A DNA stretch of 64,000 nucleotides from Candidatus Liberibacter solanacearum CLso-ZC1 (lineage in GTDB: Bacteria; Pseudomonadota; Alphaproteobacteria; Rhizobiales; Rhizobiaceae): positions 62,001-126,000 of the forward strand of contig NC_014774.1 in assembly GCF_000183665.1 (NCBI RefSeq), read 5' to 3'. The first letter of the stretch is position 1. Each line of letters begins with the position of its first letter. The position numbers and the translations under genes are program-made. Below, in pieces: positions 20,418-30,740 of the stretch. The notes under the pieces were generated by a model. That model saw nothing but the letters and a program-made list of their open reading frames with translations. It was not told the DNA's origin and did no database searches.

Positions 20418-21605
20418 TTATGCAGAAAGATCAGCAACTATTGCATCAAGCATCACCATTCCCAATTGAGTGCATCTTAATCTTGAAGAGTTGATGCGCT
20501 CAATAAATCCTTGTTCTTGAAGTCTTCGTTCACATTCGATATCGAGACTGCGCCCTGCTAACCTTTCCCAGTCCTTAACCTCTATTCCTTCTCTTAACCT
20601 CATACCCATCATTAAAAATTCATCGGCTTGTTGTTCAGAACTCAGAAATTCTTTCTCAACAATAGCATGTCCATTTTTTTCTACCATTTTTACCCAATTT
20701 TCAGGATGCTTTTCTATAGACATGGCTATTCTCTGAGAATCGACCTTAACACGACTATGTGCCCCTGGACCGATCCCAACATAATCACCATATCGCCAGT
20801 AAGTAAGATTATGCAAACTTTCGGATCCCAAGCGGGCATGATTCGATATTTCATATGAATAAAGCCCATATTCCCTTGTTATAATTTGAGTCAAATTATA
20901 AAGATCTGCTGAAAGACTTTCATCAGGAAGAACAAGATCTCCATCTTTATGCAGTTTATAGAACAATGTCCCTTTTTCAATTGTTAGCTGATAAAGAGAA
21001 AGATGATCCACCGCATAAGACAAAGCTTTCTGTAATTCCATTTCCCATTGTTTTATACTTTGCCCAGGAAGGGCATATATCAAATCAAAAGACATGCGTG
21101 GGAAAATATCACGTGCCAAATGTATAGCTGTTACAGCTTCGGAAACATTATGATTACGACCTAAAAACCTTAATGCTCTCTCTTCTAACGACTGGACGCC
21201 TAGAGAAACACGATTAACACCAGCCTTCCTATACCCTAAAAAATGACCTGCTTCTGTACTAGATGGATTAGCTTCAATAGTAATTTCAACATTTGATGGC
21301 AAAGTCCAATTCTTTGCAATATTGTCAAGGAGAATAGAAATGTTTTGTGGATCTATTAGAGAAGGCGTGCCCCCTCCAAAAAAAACACTGGAAATCAATC
21401 TAGGCCCACTCAATTGCCTCATCCACTCCATTTCCACCAGAAGAGATCGAATAAAGTGTCCCTGATCAATAGCACGACGCCGCACATGACTGTTAAAATC
21501 ACAATAAGGACATTTTTTAGTACAGAAAGGCCAATGTACATAAATTCCTAACGTATTAGAATCCGGATGAACTACATCATCTCCATATGATTGAGAGTAT
21601 TTCAT
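20418..21605 (-). CDS. hemW: HemW-type radical SAM protein (heme chaperone; HemN-like)
   Basis: A 395-residue radical SAM protein. The Fe-S cluster cysteines are C28, C32 and C35 in FCTKKCPYCDFN, the HemW pattern. GGGTPSL (SAM contact) and QSIKQWEMEL follow, with a C-terminal HemW-type domain near YVGIGPGAHSR. The family was long called HemN-like coproporphyrinogen oxidase, but HemW proteins are heme chaperones rather than oxidases; assignment to HemW is by length and position next to rdgB, the usual arrangement. It overlaps the rdgB stop by 4 bases. Confidence 0.92.
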   Translation of the reverse strand: MKYSQSYGDDVVHPDSNTLGIYVHWPFCTKKCPYCDFNSHVRRRAIDQGHFIRSLLVEMEWMRQLSGPRLISSVFFGGGTPSLIDPQNISILLDNIAKNWTLPSNVEITIEANPSSTEAGHFLGYRKAGVNRVSLGVQSLEERALRFLGRNHNVSEAVTAIHLARDIFPRMSFDLIYALPGQSIKQWEMELQKALSYAVDHLSLYQLTIEKGTLFYKLHKDGDLVLPDESLSADLYNLTQIITREYGLYSYEISNHARLGSESLHNLTYWRYGDYVGIGPGAHSRVKVDSQRIAMSIEKHPENWVKMVEKNGHAIVEKEFLSSEQQADEFLMMGMRLREGIEVKDWERLAGRSLDIECERRLQEQGFIERINSSRLRCTQLGMVMLDAIVADLSA

Positions 21606-22273
21606 TTCTCATCTACACACAAACAACTATCAAACAAACACTTGAATGCACGCGCTCTATGAGAAACCAAATCATCCCTTGATCGAGAAAGAATTTCTCT
21701 TGTTATCTCTCCATTTTTTTCTTTTTCTGTCATCTCACCAAAAGTACGATCATAGCCATTTGGCTGAAAAATAGGATCATATCCAAAACCTAATTGACCT
21801 CGTGGAGGCCATACAATTATTCCATCTACTCTTCCGCAAAATTTCTCCACATGACCATCTGGCCAAGCAAGACATAAAGCCGAAATAAAATGCGCAAAAC
21901 GCAAAGAAGGAGCATTGGCACCTTGCGAAATAAGATGTTCTTCAATTTTTTGCATTGCCATATAAAAGTCACGCTCACCAGTACTAGTCTCAGCCCATCT
22001 AGCACTATAAATCCCTGGTTTCCCATCAAGCGCATCGACTACAAGACCAGAATCATCAGCAAGGGCTGGTATACCCGCACATTGAGCAGCACTTAATGCT
22101 TTAATGATAGCATTCTCTTCAAAAGTATCTCCTGTTTCTTCCGGCACGACCAAATCTAATTCAAGAGCAGACTTTGTCACAATACCTAATGGCGCAACAA
22201 GATTACGTATCTCATGTATTTTGTCATAATTGTGACTTGCAATGACAATGCTTTTCTCAACTAGCTTACGCAT
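21602..22273 (-). CDS. rdgB: dITP/XTP pyrophosphatase (non-canonical purine NTPase, RdgB/HAM1)
   Basis: Hydrolyses dITP, XTP and ITP to monophosphates to keep them out of nucleic acids. 223 residues, full length. The HAM1 signature starts [14 protein letters not shown], followed by [34 protein letters not shown] and [16 protein letters not shown]. It overlaps the 3' end of rph by 13 bases and the start of hemW by 4, indicating an rph-rdgB-hemW operon, the same order as in rhizobia. Confidence 0.96.
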   Translation of the reverse strand: MRKLVEKSIVIASHNYDKIHEIRNLVAPLGIVTKSALELDLVVPEETGDTFEENAIIKALSAAQCAGIPALADDSGLVVDALDGKPGIYSARWAETSTGERDFYMAMQKIEEHLISQGANAPSLRFAHFISALCLAWPDGHVEKFCGRVDGIIVWPPRGQLGFGYDPIFQPNGYDRTFGEMTEKEKNGEITREILSRSRDDLVSHRARAFKCLFDSCLCVDEK

Positions 22274-23007
22274 CTAATGTGATCTCCACCAGATATTACA
22301 TCTTTCTGCAACCTTATCAGATCAGAAATTCTATCTTTTGCTAAATTAAGCATGGAGAAAAACTGATCCTGAGAAAAAGTTGCCTTTTCTGCAGAAACTT
22401 GTATTTCCACTATATTACCAGCATCGGTCATTACAAAATTGGCATCAGCATCGATGCTAGAATCTTCCTCATAATTAAGATCTACGATAGGATTCCCAGA
22501 TAAAATCCCACAAGATATCGCCGCTACATGACCTTTAAGAACTTGTGATAATTGAAATTTACTATTACGATCTTCCATATGTTGCAAGCAATCATGTAAA
22601 GCAATCCATGCCCCAGTGATGGCAGCAGTACGTGTTCCTCCATCAGCTTGAATAACATCACAGTCTATAATAATCTGCCGGGGGCCTAAAGCCGAAAGAT
22701 CGACGATTGAACGCAGTGAACGCCCTATAAGACGCTGTATCTCTTGCGTGCGCCCTCCTTGCCTTCCACTAACGGCTTCGCGTTTAATGCGACTTCCTGT
22801 CGAACGTGGTAACATTCCATATTCTGCTGTTATCCATCCGTTCTTTGTATTGCGAAGCCAAATTGGCACTTTTTCTTCAAGAGTAGCAGTTGTTAGCAAA
22901 TGCGTTTCACCAAACTTTACCAAACAAGATCCTTCAGCATGCTTAGAAATCCCCCTTGTAAATGATATCTCCCGCATTTGATTTTCTTTCCGACCCAATA
23001 AGCGCAT
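22261..23007 (-). CDS. rph: Ribonuclease PH
   Basis: Phosphorolytic 3'-5' exoribonuclease that trims tRNA 3' ends. 248 residues from the ATG at 23005-23007, chosen because it matches the family start ([16 protein letters not shown]) and follows an AAGGAT Shine-Dalgarno; the frame extends 8 codons upstream. Phosphate-site motifs include the [19 protein letters not shown] region and [19 protein letters not shown]. In most rhizobia hrcA is divergent from rph, but here a short AT-rich region and a creatininase gene follow instead. Confidence 0.97.
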   Translation of the reverse strand: MRLLGRKENQMREISFTRGISKHAEGSCLVKFGETHLLTTATLEEKVPIWLRNTKNGWITAEYGMLPRSTGSRIKREAVSGRQGGRTQEIQRLIGRSLRSIVDLSALGPRQIIIDCDVIQADGGTRTAAITGAWIALHDCLQHMEDRNSKFQLSQVLKGHVAAISCGILSGNPIVDLNYEEDSSIDADANFVMTDAGNIVEIQVSAEKATFSQDQFFSMLNLAKDRISDLIRLQKDVISGGDHIRCVS

Positions 23008-23209
23008 AACCATTATCCTTAATATCCTCATTTTTTTTTAACATATTTCTCAGGAAAGAATTAAAAACCACTATAAAAAACTTTAGTAATCTTTCGCACT
23101 GTTCCTATCCCCCTATTTCGTGATGAAATAGACGTAATCTTGCTTTTTTTCGGTACAAAAAATCTCTCCTGTGTTCTAAATATTTTAAAAAAAACAGCGC
23201 CTATCGGAA

Positions 23210-24016
23210 CTATTCTATGGAATTTTTATCGAATAAGCTCACATCAAAAACATTTATATCCTCTAAAAGTTGAACAAAGCAATTCGCATAATGAGACAAC
23301 AAACTCTCTCCTTTTTCAAAAGTAGCGATCATGGCATTTCCCACAACTCCTTCAGGATTTAAATCCTCCATAGTCCAACCAAAACTATGCGGTCCATATG
23401 CACGTAGATATGTAAAATTTTGTAGGAATTCCGACTGCCGCGAGGAAAAGTTCTTCGATAAATCCATTTTTACTAAATGAGGGGCAAGCACTAACATCAT
23501 ACTCGTTTCTATTTCTCCTCCGTGTATATCAATTCCTCTTTCCGAAGACAGAACGATATCATGAGGGAAACCAAATCTAGACCAACTAGTAGATACTGCC
23601 AATACAGAAAAACGCACCCGCGCTTCTGTAGAGACAATGGATACAAGCGGTGAATTACCACCATGTGCATTCAAAATTACAACCTTGCGTATTCCAAGCT
23701 TTTGTATTTCATTTATAATAGATAACCAACGTTCTATAGCTTCGGCATAAGATAGAGTCTTCGTCCCATGGGCATACATGTGTTCAATCGAATAACCAAT
23801 AGATTCTACTGGCATGAATGTAACAGGAAGTGTAGAAGGAAGAATACCAATCACACGCTCCACCAATCCCTTTGCAATAATAGTATCAGTATCCATTGGC
23901 AAATGGGGACCATGTTGCTCATATGCCCCTAATGGTAATACCACTATCCAATCTTTATGATCACCAACATCTAAAGATGGGAAATTATCTGCAAATCTAA
24001 CCAAAGGATTCACCAC
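23210..24016 (-). CDS. Creatininase-family amidohydrolase
   Basis: A 268-residue metal-dependent hydrolase of the creatinine amidohydrolase family. The metal ligands are visible in PLGAYEQHGPHLPMDTDT (Glu, His and Asp), in LNAHGGNSP and in DIHGGEIETSMML. Substrate cannot be told from sequence. Family members act on creatinine, on formamide intermediates of riboflavin and F420 pathways, or on peptides such as mycofactocin precursor. It stands alone between rph and the divergent methyltransferase gene. Confidence 0.88.
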   Translation of the reverse strand: MVNPLVRFADNFPSLDVGDHKDWIVVLPLGAYEQHGPHLPMDTDTIIAKGLVERVIGILPSTLPVTFMPVESIGYSIEHMYAHGTKTLSYAEAIERWLSIINEIQKLGIRKVVILNAHGGNSPLVSIVSTEARVRFSVLAVSTSWSRFGFPHDIVLSSERGIDIHGGEIETSMMLVLAPHLVKMDLSKNFSSRQSEFLQNFTYLRAYGPHSFGWTMEDLNPEGVVGNAMIATFEKGESLLSHYANCFVQLLEDINVFDVSLFDKNSIE

Positions 24017-24203
24017 CTGAATAATAGCTCCTCATTTAAAACATCTGCTACCAACCAAAAATATTTTTTAAAATTTTATATTTCTGCTATCGCACTATTG
24101 CGTATAAGATGTATTTTTCAATAATCTTTATATCTAATATTGTGAAAAATTGCATTTTATATGATCTATAATTCAAATTTAATCTATAAAAAGGATATCT
24201 TAT

Positions 24204-25493
24204 ATGCGTTTAGGTGGACAAATGGCAGCCGCTATCGAAATTCTCAAAGATATCATCTTTTACAAAAAGCCAGCAACAAATGCATTAAAAGATTGGGGCG
24301 CCTCTCATCGTTTTGCTGGATCTAGCGATCGTGTTTCCATTAGCAATATCGTTTACGATGTCTTGAGAAAATATCTCTCAAACGCCTATATTATGGATGA
24401 TGATAATCCAGATTATTTAGTATACGCAGTGATAATTAAAGAGTGGAATATCTCCCTTGAAGATATTTCTACCATACTGAGAGAAGATCGTTTTGCCCCT
24501 CTTTTTCCAAAAGAATCAATTATTAAATCTCTTCATTCTCGTCAATTAGAAAACGCCCCTTTACATATTCAAGGAAATATTCCGCAATGGTTACAATCAT
24601 CCATCCAATCATATTTTAAAGATAACTGGCTAGAAGAAACAAAGTCGTTGTCTACACGCCCTCCATTAGATTTACGCACCAATACACTGAAAGTTAATCG
24701 TCAAAAATTATTCAAGAATCTTCAACATCATGGCGTACGTTACTCTTCCATATCTCGATTTGGACTTCGCATAGCCGCCACAAAAGCACAATCACGTTTG
24801 CCTAATGTCACAAATGAAATTTCCTTTCAACGCGGATGGTTTGAAGTGCAAGATGAAGGATCACAAATTGTTTCAGATCTAACGGCAACTAAGCAAAGTT
24901 CACAAATCCTGGATTTTTGTGCTGGAGGAGGAGGAAAAACGCTAGCATTATCTATGCTATTAAATAATAAAGGTCAAATTCATGCGTGGGATAAAAACAA
25001 AAGTCGAATCGCTCCTATTGTAGCCCGTATTAAACGCGCTGGTATCCACAACGTACAATTACACAGTAATCTAGAATCTTTGCGCAATCTACAGGAACAC
25101 TTTACGACAGTATTGGTTGACGCACCTTGTTCTGGAACAGGAACATGGAGAAGGCGCCCTGACATAAAATGGCGGTTATCGCCCAAAAACCTCATGGAAA
25201 GAATTGAAGAACAGAAAAAAATCATGCAGGAAGCGGCAAAATTCGTACGACTTGGTGGTTATCTTGTCTATATTACATGCTCCATTCTTCCCGAAGAAAA
25301 TATTCAACAAATCAATAATTTTTTAGACAATCACCCCCACTTCAGAATCGACTCTATAGTTGATAATTGGAACGAATTATATGATCTCAAAAACCCCCCA
25401 TCACTTTTTATTGAGAATGGATGCTGTATTCTAACGCCTTTTTTAACAAATACAGATGGATTTTTCTTCTGCAGGCTGAAACGTCACATTTAA
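24204..25493 (+). CDS. RsmB-like rRNA (cytosine-C5) methyltransferase, NOL1/NOP2/Sun family
   Basis: A 429-residue SAM-dependent RNA m5C methyltransferase. The N-terminal helical domain (about residues 1-140) resembles NusB-like regions. The methyltransferase core begins near 150 with DLRTNTLKVNR; motif I is ILDFCAGGGGKTLAL. The two cysteines expected in this family are in DAPCSGTGTWRRRPDIKW (motif IV) and YITCSILPEEN (motif VI, nucleophile). RsmB methylates 16S rRNA; which cytosine is modified here is not shown. The start may be Met1 or Met7. It is divergent from the creatininase gene. Confidence 0.9.
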   Translation: MRLGGQMAAAIEILKDIIFYKKPATNALKDWGASHRFAGSSDRVSISNIVYDVLRKYLSNAYIMDDDNPDYLVYAVIIKEWNISLEDISTILREDRFAPLFPKESIIKSLHSRQLENAPLHIQGNIPQWLQSSIQSYFKDNWLEETKSLSTRPPLDLRTNTLKVNRQKLFKNLQHHGVRYSSISRFGLRIAATKAQSRLPNVTNEISFQRGWFEVQDEGSQIVSDLTATKQSSQILDFCAGGGGKTLALSMLLNNKGQIHAWDKNKSRIAPIVARIKRAGIHNVQLHSNLESLRNLQEHFTTVLVDAPCSGTGTWRRRPDIKWRLSPKNLMERIEEQKKIMQEAAKFVRLGGYLVYITCSILPEENIQQINNFLDNHPHFRIDSIVDNWNELYDLKNPPSLFIENGCCILTPFLTNTDGFFFCRLKRHI

Positions 25494-25634
25494 TGAAAAT
25501 AAATATTCATTCTAGATTTCATGCAAGATTTATGGTTTTAACAATCCCTCTTATGAGCGAGTCCTAAAAGTTTTTCTCATGGAGCTAGAATAGCTTAATT
25601 GCAATAAAGAACAGACAATATAAGTATATCATAA

Positions 25635-26489
25635 TTATAGTGAATCACTTCTTTTTTCCCAATAATGTATGATCGTGGAAGCATTTATTTCAGCACCAAT
25701 AATAAAAATTACTCCCAACATATAAAGAAATACTAGACATATCGTGATCGACGCTAGCCCTGCATACATTGCAGAATACGTCGAAAAAGTCACAATATAG
25801 TGTGTAAATAACACTGCACCTATCAACCAACTGATCGATGTAAAAATGATTCCAGGCAAAACAATCCAGACCTTACGCTTTCCTGCAGGTAAAAAAAGAT
25901 GAACAAAAATCAACCCAATAAACAGAGCTAAAACCGCACCATATAGCCTACCATTCCAAACTATTTCTACCATATTTCCTAAAGAAGGGAAAAGGGTTTT
26001 TACATATGCCAATGCCAACGGGACAACCACAAAAATAAAACTCATTATCACCAATGTAATAGAAGCAAGCAAAACATATCCTAGGCTTATCAAACGCGTT
26101 ATATACCAAGATCTCATTTCAACAACACGATATGCTCGATTAAGAGAAACGCGCAATGCTTCAATACCATTAGAAGAAAAATATACTGCTGCTAGTGCCG
26201 AAATTGTAAACAATCCTTTTCTAGGAACTGCCAATACTTGAAAAATCTCATCTGTAATAGGTTTTGCAATCACATCAGGCCAAGCGCCAAAAAAAACACT
26301 AATAACTGTTGGAACAAATTCATGCGCTCCTAAAAAACCAGCTAAGTTAGCACAGAAAACTATAAATGGGAATACAGACAACAATGCCGCAAGCGAAATA
26401 TGGCTAGCCATAGCCCAGCCATCCTCTTCTACAAAATGCTCTACAGCATCATAAACAATATTAAAAATGATACCAAAGTATTTTTGCAT
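25635..26489 (-). CDS. YihY/virulence factor BrkB family inner-membrane protein
   Basis: A 284-residue integral membrane protein with about six hydrophobic segments, near residues 30-55, 90-115, 135-165, 178-198, 205-230 and 240-270. It has the family pattern GWAMASHISLAALLSVFPF, and later SISWLIGAVLFTHYIVTFSTYSAMYAGLA. The family was once mislabelled ribonuclease BN; that activity belongs to another protein. Function is unknown; envelope transport or integrity has been suggested for relatives. Confidence 0.9.
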   Translation of the reverse strand: MQKYFGIIFNIVYDAVEHFVEEDGWAMASHISLAALLSVFPFIVFCANLAGFLGAHEFVPTVISVFFGAWPDVIAKPITDEIFQVLAVPRKGLFTISALAAVYFSSNGIEALRVSLNRAYRVVEMRSWYITRLISLGYVLLASITLVIMSFIFVVVPLALAYVKTLFPSLGNMVEIVWNGRLYGAVLALFIGLIFVHLFLPAGKRKVWIVLPGIIFTSISWLIGAVLFTHYIVTFSTYSAMYAGLASITICLVFLYMLGVIFIIGAEINASTIIHYWEKRSDSL

Positions 26490-27069
26490 CCAACAACCCC
26501 ATTAATTGGCATGAAATCATAAAATACCTACAACAAAATTGTATCCTCTTCGTTTCCCAAAAAGAACATCCTTGCCATATACTCAATTCAGCTTATGAAT
26601 TTCTAAACTTTAGTTATAATCACGACCTTAATTGATAATATCAACCTGCCAAAAATTCATCAAAACGGAAATAAAACGAACTTTTCCTACGTAATAATTG
26701 ATCATTACATAAAGCCTACCAAGAAAAATTTATCTTACCAAATCTAATCTTCGCATTACAGAATGATCTAAAGTTAAAAAACGAGGTATAATATTTCCTA
26801 ATGCACGCCTCTATACTATAACATGTGTTTTTAAATACCATGCCTAAAATAAAAGAAATATTCTATAATCCCGCTAAAACAACTTATCTCCTCTCCCTCC
26901 CTTTACCTAAACGTATATTTTAACTAGACTAAAAAAGTAGATGTAGATATATTGCGTACATCTTACTTATCATGACGATCGATATTTCGCTTTCAAGATG
27001 TATAATTTTATAGAGGGATGGCATATCTTTTAAAAAGTCTTGCCAATTAATCACCGTGGAACCTTGCAC
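26490..27069. other. Long intergenic region upstream of etfB
   Basis: About 580 AT-rich bases between yihY and etfB. Only tiny frames occur, for example a 27-codon one starting at 26840 without family resemblance. A small palindrome (TTGATA-A-TATCAA) lies near 26634. Nothing else was recognised. Confidence 0.45.
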
Positions 27070-27819
27070 ATGAAGATACTCGTCCCCATCAAAGGGGTTA
27101 TAGATTACAACGCAAAGGTACGTATAAAAATTGATGGCTCTGGCATTGAGCAAGATAATATGAAAATGTCTATCAATCCTTTTGATGAGATTGCACTTGA
27201 AGAATCATTGCGATTAAAAGAAAAAGGAATAGCAACTGAGGTTATAGTCGTTTCGATAGGGACTTATAAAGTTGAAGCAGTACTCAAAAATGCTTTGGCC
27301 ATGGGAGCCGATAGAGGTATTTTTATTGAAAGCAACGAAATACTTGAATCATTATCAATAGCAAAAATTCTCTGCGAAATAGTAAAACAAGAAAAACCAA
27401 TAGCCGTCATTGCTGGAAAACAAACCACTGATAATGAATCAAATCAAACAGGGCAAATGCTAGCTGCATTGCTAGGATGGCCTCAAGCAACATTCGTCTC
27501 TAAAATAGAAATGTCTGGCGATCATGCTATCACCGTCCGTGAAATGGGCCATGGTACTATGACAATAGAAATTCCTCTACCGGCCGTTATCACAGTTGAC
27601 CTAAACCTCAACGAACCTCGTTATATCTCTCTCCCAAACATCCTGAAAGCACGTAAAAAACAACTTGAAAAGAAAATGGCTTCTGATTTTGCGATTAATT
27701 TGACACCTCGTCTAAAAGTGCTTAAATTCGAAGAAAATCGGGCAGAAAGAACAAGTTCAAGACTGTATTCTGCAACAGAACTCATTGAAACGTTAAAGAG
27801 TAAACATGGCTTATTGTAA
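27070..27819 (+). CDS. etfB: Electron transfer flavoprotein beta subunit
   Basis: Small subunit of the ETF heterodimer that passes electrons from acyl-CoA and other dehydrogenases to ETF-ubiquinone oxidoreductase. 249 residues from the ATG at 27070, which matches the family start MKILVPIKGVIDYN; the frame opens 10 codons earlier. The AMP-binding region AVIAGKQTTDNESNQTGQM and the recognition-loop region NEPRYISLPNILKARKKQ (around residues 183-200) are present. Confidence 0.96.
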   Translation: MKILVPIKGVIDYNAKVRIKIDGSGIEQDNMKMSINPFDEIALEESLRLKEKGIATEVIVVSIGTYKVEAVLKNALAMGADRGIFIESNEILESLSIAKILCEIVKQEKPIAVIAGKQTTDNESNQTGQMLAALLGWPQATFVSKIEMSGDHAITVREMGHGTMTIEIPLPAVITVDLNLNEPRYISLPNILKARKKQLEKKMASDFAINLTPRLKVLKFEENRAERTSSRLYSATELIETLKSKHGLL

Positions 27820-28762
27820 CATGCCAGTCCTTGTCTTGGCAGACTATAATCAAGAAACTTTATCTCCACAAACTCCAAGAATTATAACGGCCGCACAAAA
27901 GATTGGTCGTGATATTCATGTTTTGGTCATAGGAGATAACATTGAAAATGTTGCGCGACAAGCAGCTAAAATCCACGGTGTTACCAAGGTTATCGTTGCA
28001 CAAAGTGCTGTTTTTTGCCATCAACTTACCAGCCCTTTAAGCGATTTTATTGTGTCTATTGCAAAAGATTACGGGACAATAATGGCTGCAACCAATGCAA
28101 TCGGCAAAGATGTATTACCACGCGTTGCCGCAATATTAGATGTCATGCAAGTTTCTGAAGTTATTGAAATTCTCTCCCCTAAAACCTTTAAAAGACCAAT
28201 GCATGCAGGAAACATTATACAAACCATTGAAACAACCGATCCTTATCAAGTTATAACAATCCGTACCGCGGCTTTTCCTCCTGCTCCATTAGGAAAAACA
28301 ACTGCCTATATCCAAAAAGTTGCTTCAGAAGATCTAGAAAAAATTATTCCTACCTCACGTTTTATAAAAAAAGGGACAACCATACCTGGGCAAATAGACC
28401 TATCTTCTGCCAAAATTGTTGTGTCAGGTGGAAAAGCCTTAGGGTCTATGGAAAATTTCCACAAACTCATCCTTCCTTTGGCACAGAAACTTGGCGCAGC
28501 TGTTGGCGCTACTCGCGATGCAGTAGATGCTGGCTTTGCACCTAATGATTGGCAGGTTGGACAAACAGGAGTCACGGTATCTCCAGATCTTTATATCGCC
28601 GCGGGAATATCAGGCGCTATCCAACATATCTCTGGAATGAATAAATCTAAGGTGATTGTATCGATAAACAAAGATGAAAATGCTCCTATCCTCAAAATTT
28701 CCGATTATTTTATTGTTGGAGATATTTTTGAAATTTTACCAGAAATAAAAAAAAATCTGTAG
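27806..28762 (+). CDS. etfA: Electron transfer flavoprotein alpha subunit
   Basis: FAD-binding subunit partnering etfB, 318 residues with the first ATG. The C-terminal FAD domain signature is clear: GAAVGATRDAVDAG, then DWQVGQTGVTVSPDLYIAAG and SGAIQHISGM. Two starts are possible: 27806, with an AAAGAG Shine-Dalgarno and a 14-base overlap with etfB, or 27821, which gives the more usual MPVLVLAD N-terminus one base after the etfB stop. The first is reported because of the ribosome site. The pair is co-transcribed. Confidence 0.94.
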   Translation: MAYCNMPVLVLADYNQETLSPQTPRIITAAQKIGRDIHVLVIGDNIENVARQAAKIHGVTKVIVAQSAVFCHQLTSPLSDFIVSIAKDYGTIMAATNAIGKDVLPRVAAILDVMQVSEVIEILSPKTFKRPMHAGNIIQTIETTDPYQVITIRTAAFPPAPLGKTTAYIQKVASEDLEKIIPTSRFIKKGTTIPGQIDLSSAKIVVSGGKALGSMENFHKLILPLAQKLGAAVGATRDAVDAGFAPNDWQVGQTGVTVSPDLYIAAGISGAIQHISGMNKSKVIVSINKDENAPILKISDYFIVGDIFEILPEIKKNL

Positions 28763-29137
28763 TTTGTTCTTTTAAAAGATTCGTAGAACACATTGAATTA
28801 CAATATTCAAAAAATTAAAATTTTAAAATAAGAGCAAAGATCTCCCCCTTACGCTACAAATAAATTGCTAATTATCCTCAGAATATCTTCAATAGATTTG
28901 ATATCTTCTTTGCGTAATCATCTCATATCCTCATAAATAAAATTTCATATATTCCCCACAAAAACACTTTCTTTTCTCATAAATTATGTGCAAATAACAC
29001 AAACTTGAATTTGATATTATCCGGGGACTTAATCTCTTCCAACAACATACAAATTAATAAGAATTATTGACCAACTACTACTATATGTGCAAAAAAAAAT
29101 GTGCTACACTTTTTAAGAAAGTCTGGAGAGATAATCA
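28763..29137. other. Intergenic region between etfA and argH
   Basis: 375 AT-rich bases, no supported gene. It holds the argH promoter. In many alphaproteobacteria a thioredoxin-like gene (tlpA) sits divergently here; no trace was recognised. Confidence 0.45.
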
Positions 29138-30559
29138 TTGAGGAAAAAAACAAAATCTACTGAAGTCAATAAAATGTGGGGAGGTCGATTTTCTTCTAGC
29201 CCTAGCTGGATCATGGAAAAAATAAATGTTTCCATTGATTTCGACAAGAAACTATTCGACCAAGATATCCGTGGCTCTGAAGTGCATACAAATATGCTGG
29301 CAAAACAAGGAATAATCACTCCAAATGACTGTCAGAAAATTATAGACGGACTAAAAATAATTCGTTCTGAAATTACGGATGGTTCATTTGTTTTTTCACG
29401 CGATCTTGAAGATATTCATATGAATATTGAGGCAAGACTAACCGCATTAATTGGACCTGTTGCGGGAAAGATGCATACTGCACGATCACGAAATGATCAA
29501 GTAGCTTTAGATTTAAGATTATGGATTAAAGAAAAAACTATAGAAATCACAAACGATTTAGTAGCGTTTCTCACTATTCTTTTGAACAAAGCAAAAGAGC
29601 ATCACGATACTATTATGCCTGGATTCACTCATTTGCAAACAGCACAACCAGTTACTTTTGGGCATCATTGTATGGCATACGTGGAAATGTTTGGACGTGA
29701 TATTACAAGATTTTGTGATTCTATTCAACGCCTAGACGAATGTCCTTTGGGCGTAGCGGCTCTAGCCGGTACTAGCTTTCCCATAGATCGTCACTTTACG
29801 GCACAAGAACTTGGTTTTAGAGAACCCACGAGAAACTCTATTGATAGTGTCTCAGATCGTGATTTTATAATAGAATGTCTTTCACATGCAGCCATCTGTG
29901 CTATGCACATGTCACGGTTAGCTGAAGAAATAATACTTTGGTCAACACCACAATTCAATTTTGTTAGATTATCAGATGCTTTTTCGACTGGTTCATCAAT
30001 TATGCCACAAAAAAGAAATCCTGATGGGGCAGAATTAGTTCGCGCTAAAACAGGACGCATTAACGGATCTCTCCTCTCTTTATTAACTATTATGAAAGGC
30101 TTGCCCTTAGCTTATTCTAAGGATATGCAAGAAGATAAAGAGCCCGTCTTTGACGCTCTAGAAACCTTGCAAGTAATGATTTTAGCCATGAGCGCAATGA
30201 TCAAAGATCTTACAGTACACAAAGATCGCTTGCAGGAAGCGGCTTCTTCAAGCAATTCTACTGCTACAGATCTAGCAGATTGGCTAGTAAGATGCGCAGG
30301 CCTCCCTTTTCGGGAAGCCCATTACATAACAGGACGTGCCGTCTCTTTGGCGGAAAAAAACAATTGTGAACTTGCAGAACTTCCCCTAGAAATGCTAACA
30401 AAAATAAGTCCTATTATTACATCTTCTGTTTATGATATCCTTAAAGTAAAATCATCTATATTAAGTCGCAAAAGCTTTGGAGGAACCTCTCCTGAAGAAG
30501 TCCTAAAACAAGTTGTTTATTGGAGAAATCGAATTAAAAACCTGCATATAAAGACTTGA
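29138..30559 (+). CDS. argH: Argininosuccinate lyase
   Basis: Last step of arginine synthesis: argininosuccinate to arginine and fumarate. 473 residues. The fumarase/aspartase superfamily signature [15 protein letters not shown] lies near residue 288. The N-terminal [10 protein letters not shown] and the central [12 protein letters not shown] and [16 protein letters not shown] (catalytic His) are intact. The start is TTG at 29138 behind GGAGAG; the internal ATG before WGGRF is an alternative. First gene of an argH-lptM-lysA set. Confidence 0.97.
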   Translation: MRKKTKSTEVNKMWGGRFSSSPSWIMEKINVSIDFDKKLFDQDIRGSEVHTNMLAKQGIITPNDCQKIIDGLKIIRSEITDGSFVFSRDLEDIHMNIEARLTALIGPVAGKMHTARSRNDQVALDLRLWIKEKTIEITNDLVAFLTILLNKAKEHHDTIMPGFTHLQTAQPVTFGHHCMAYVEMFGRDITRFCDSIQRLDECPLGVAALAGTSFPIDRHFTAQELGFREPTRNSIDSVSDRDFIIECLSHAAICAMHMSRLAEEIILWSTPQFNFVRLSDAFSTGSSIMPQKRNPDGAELVRAKTGRINGSLLSLLTIMKGLPLAYSKDMQEDKEPVFDALETLQVMILAMSAMIKDLTVHKDRLQEAASSSNSTATDLADWLVRCAGLPFREAHYITGRAVSLAEKNNCELAELPLEMLTKISPIITSSVYDILKVKSSILSRKSFGGTSPEEVLKQVVYWRNRIKNLHIKT

Positions 30560-30605
30560 AACATACAATCCACGTATCCTACCTTATTATTACGGATGGC
30601 CTATA

Positions 30606-30740
30606 ATGAACTCAATCTTACGGGTAAGTATCTTTTTTACTTATATCCTTTTAAGCAGCACATATAGCAGCTGTGGACGAAAAAATGATCCCATTGTCCC
30701 TAAAGTACAAAATTATTCTTCTGAGACTATGCACACATGA
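30606..30740 (+). CDS. lptM: LptM-like small lipoprotein
   Basis: A 44-residue gene. A hydrophobic signal (about residues 4-19) ends in a lipobox-like YSSCG with Cys23, followed by GRKNDPIVPKVQ, which matches the C-G-x-K-G-x-x-x-P start of LptM (YifL) lipoproteins. Its stop overlaps the lysA start (ATGA at 30737-30740). An LptM/LppL lipoprotein immediately before lysA is the usual arrangement in proteobacteria. Known LptM helps assemble the LptD outer-membrane translocon; that role is inferred. Confidence 0.75.
   Translation: MNSILRVSIFFTYILLSSTYSSCGRKNDPIVPKVQNYSSETMHT

Noticed and set aside
20628..20858. 76-codon plus-strand frame inside hemW
   Set aside because: Antisense shadow of a well-conserved gene.
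23140..23325. 61-codon plus-strand frame overlapping the creatininase 3' end
   Set aside because: Antisense for much of its length, no recognisable domain.
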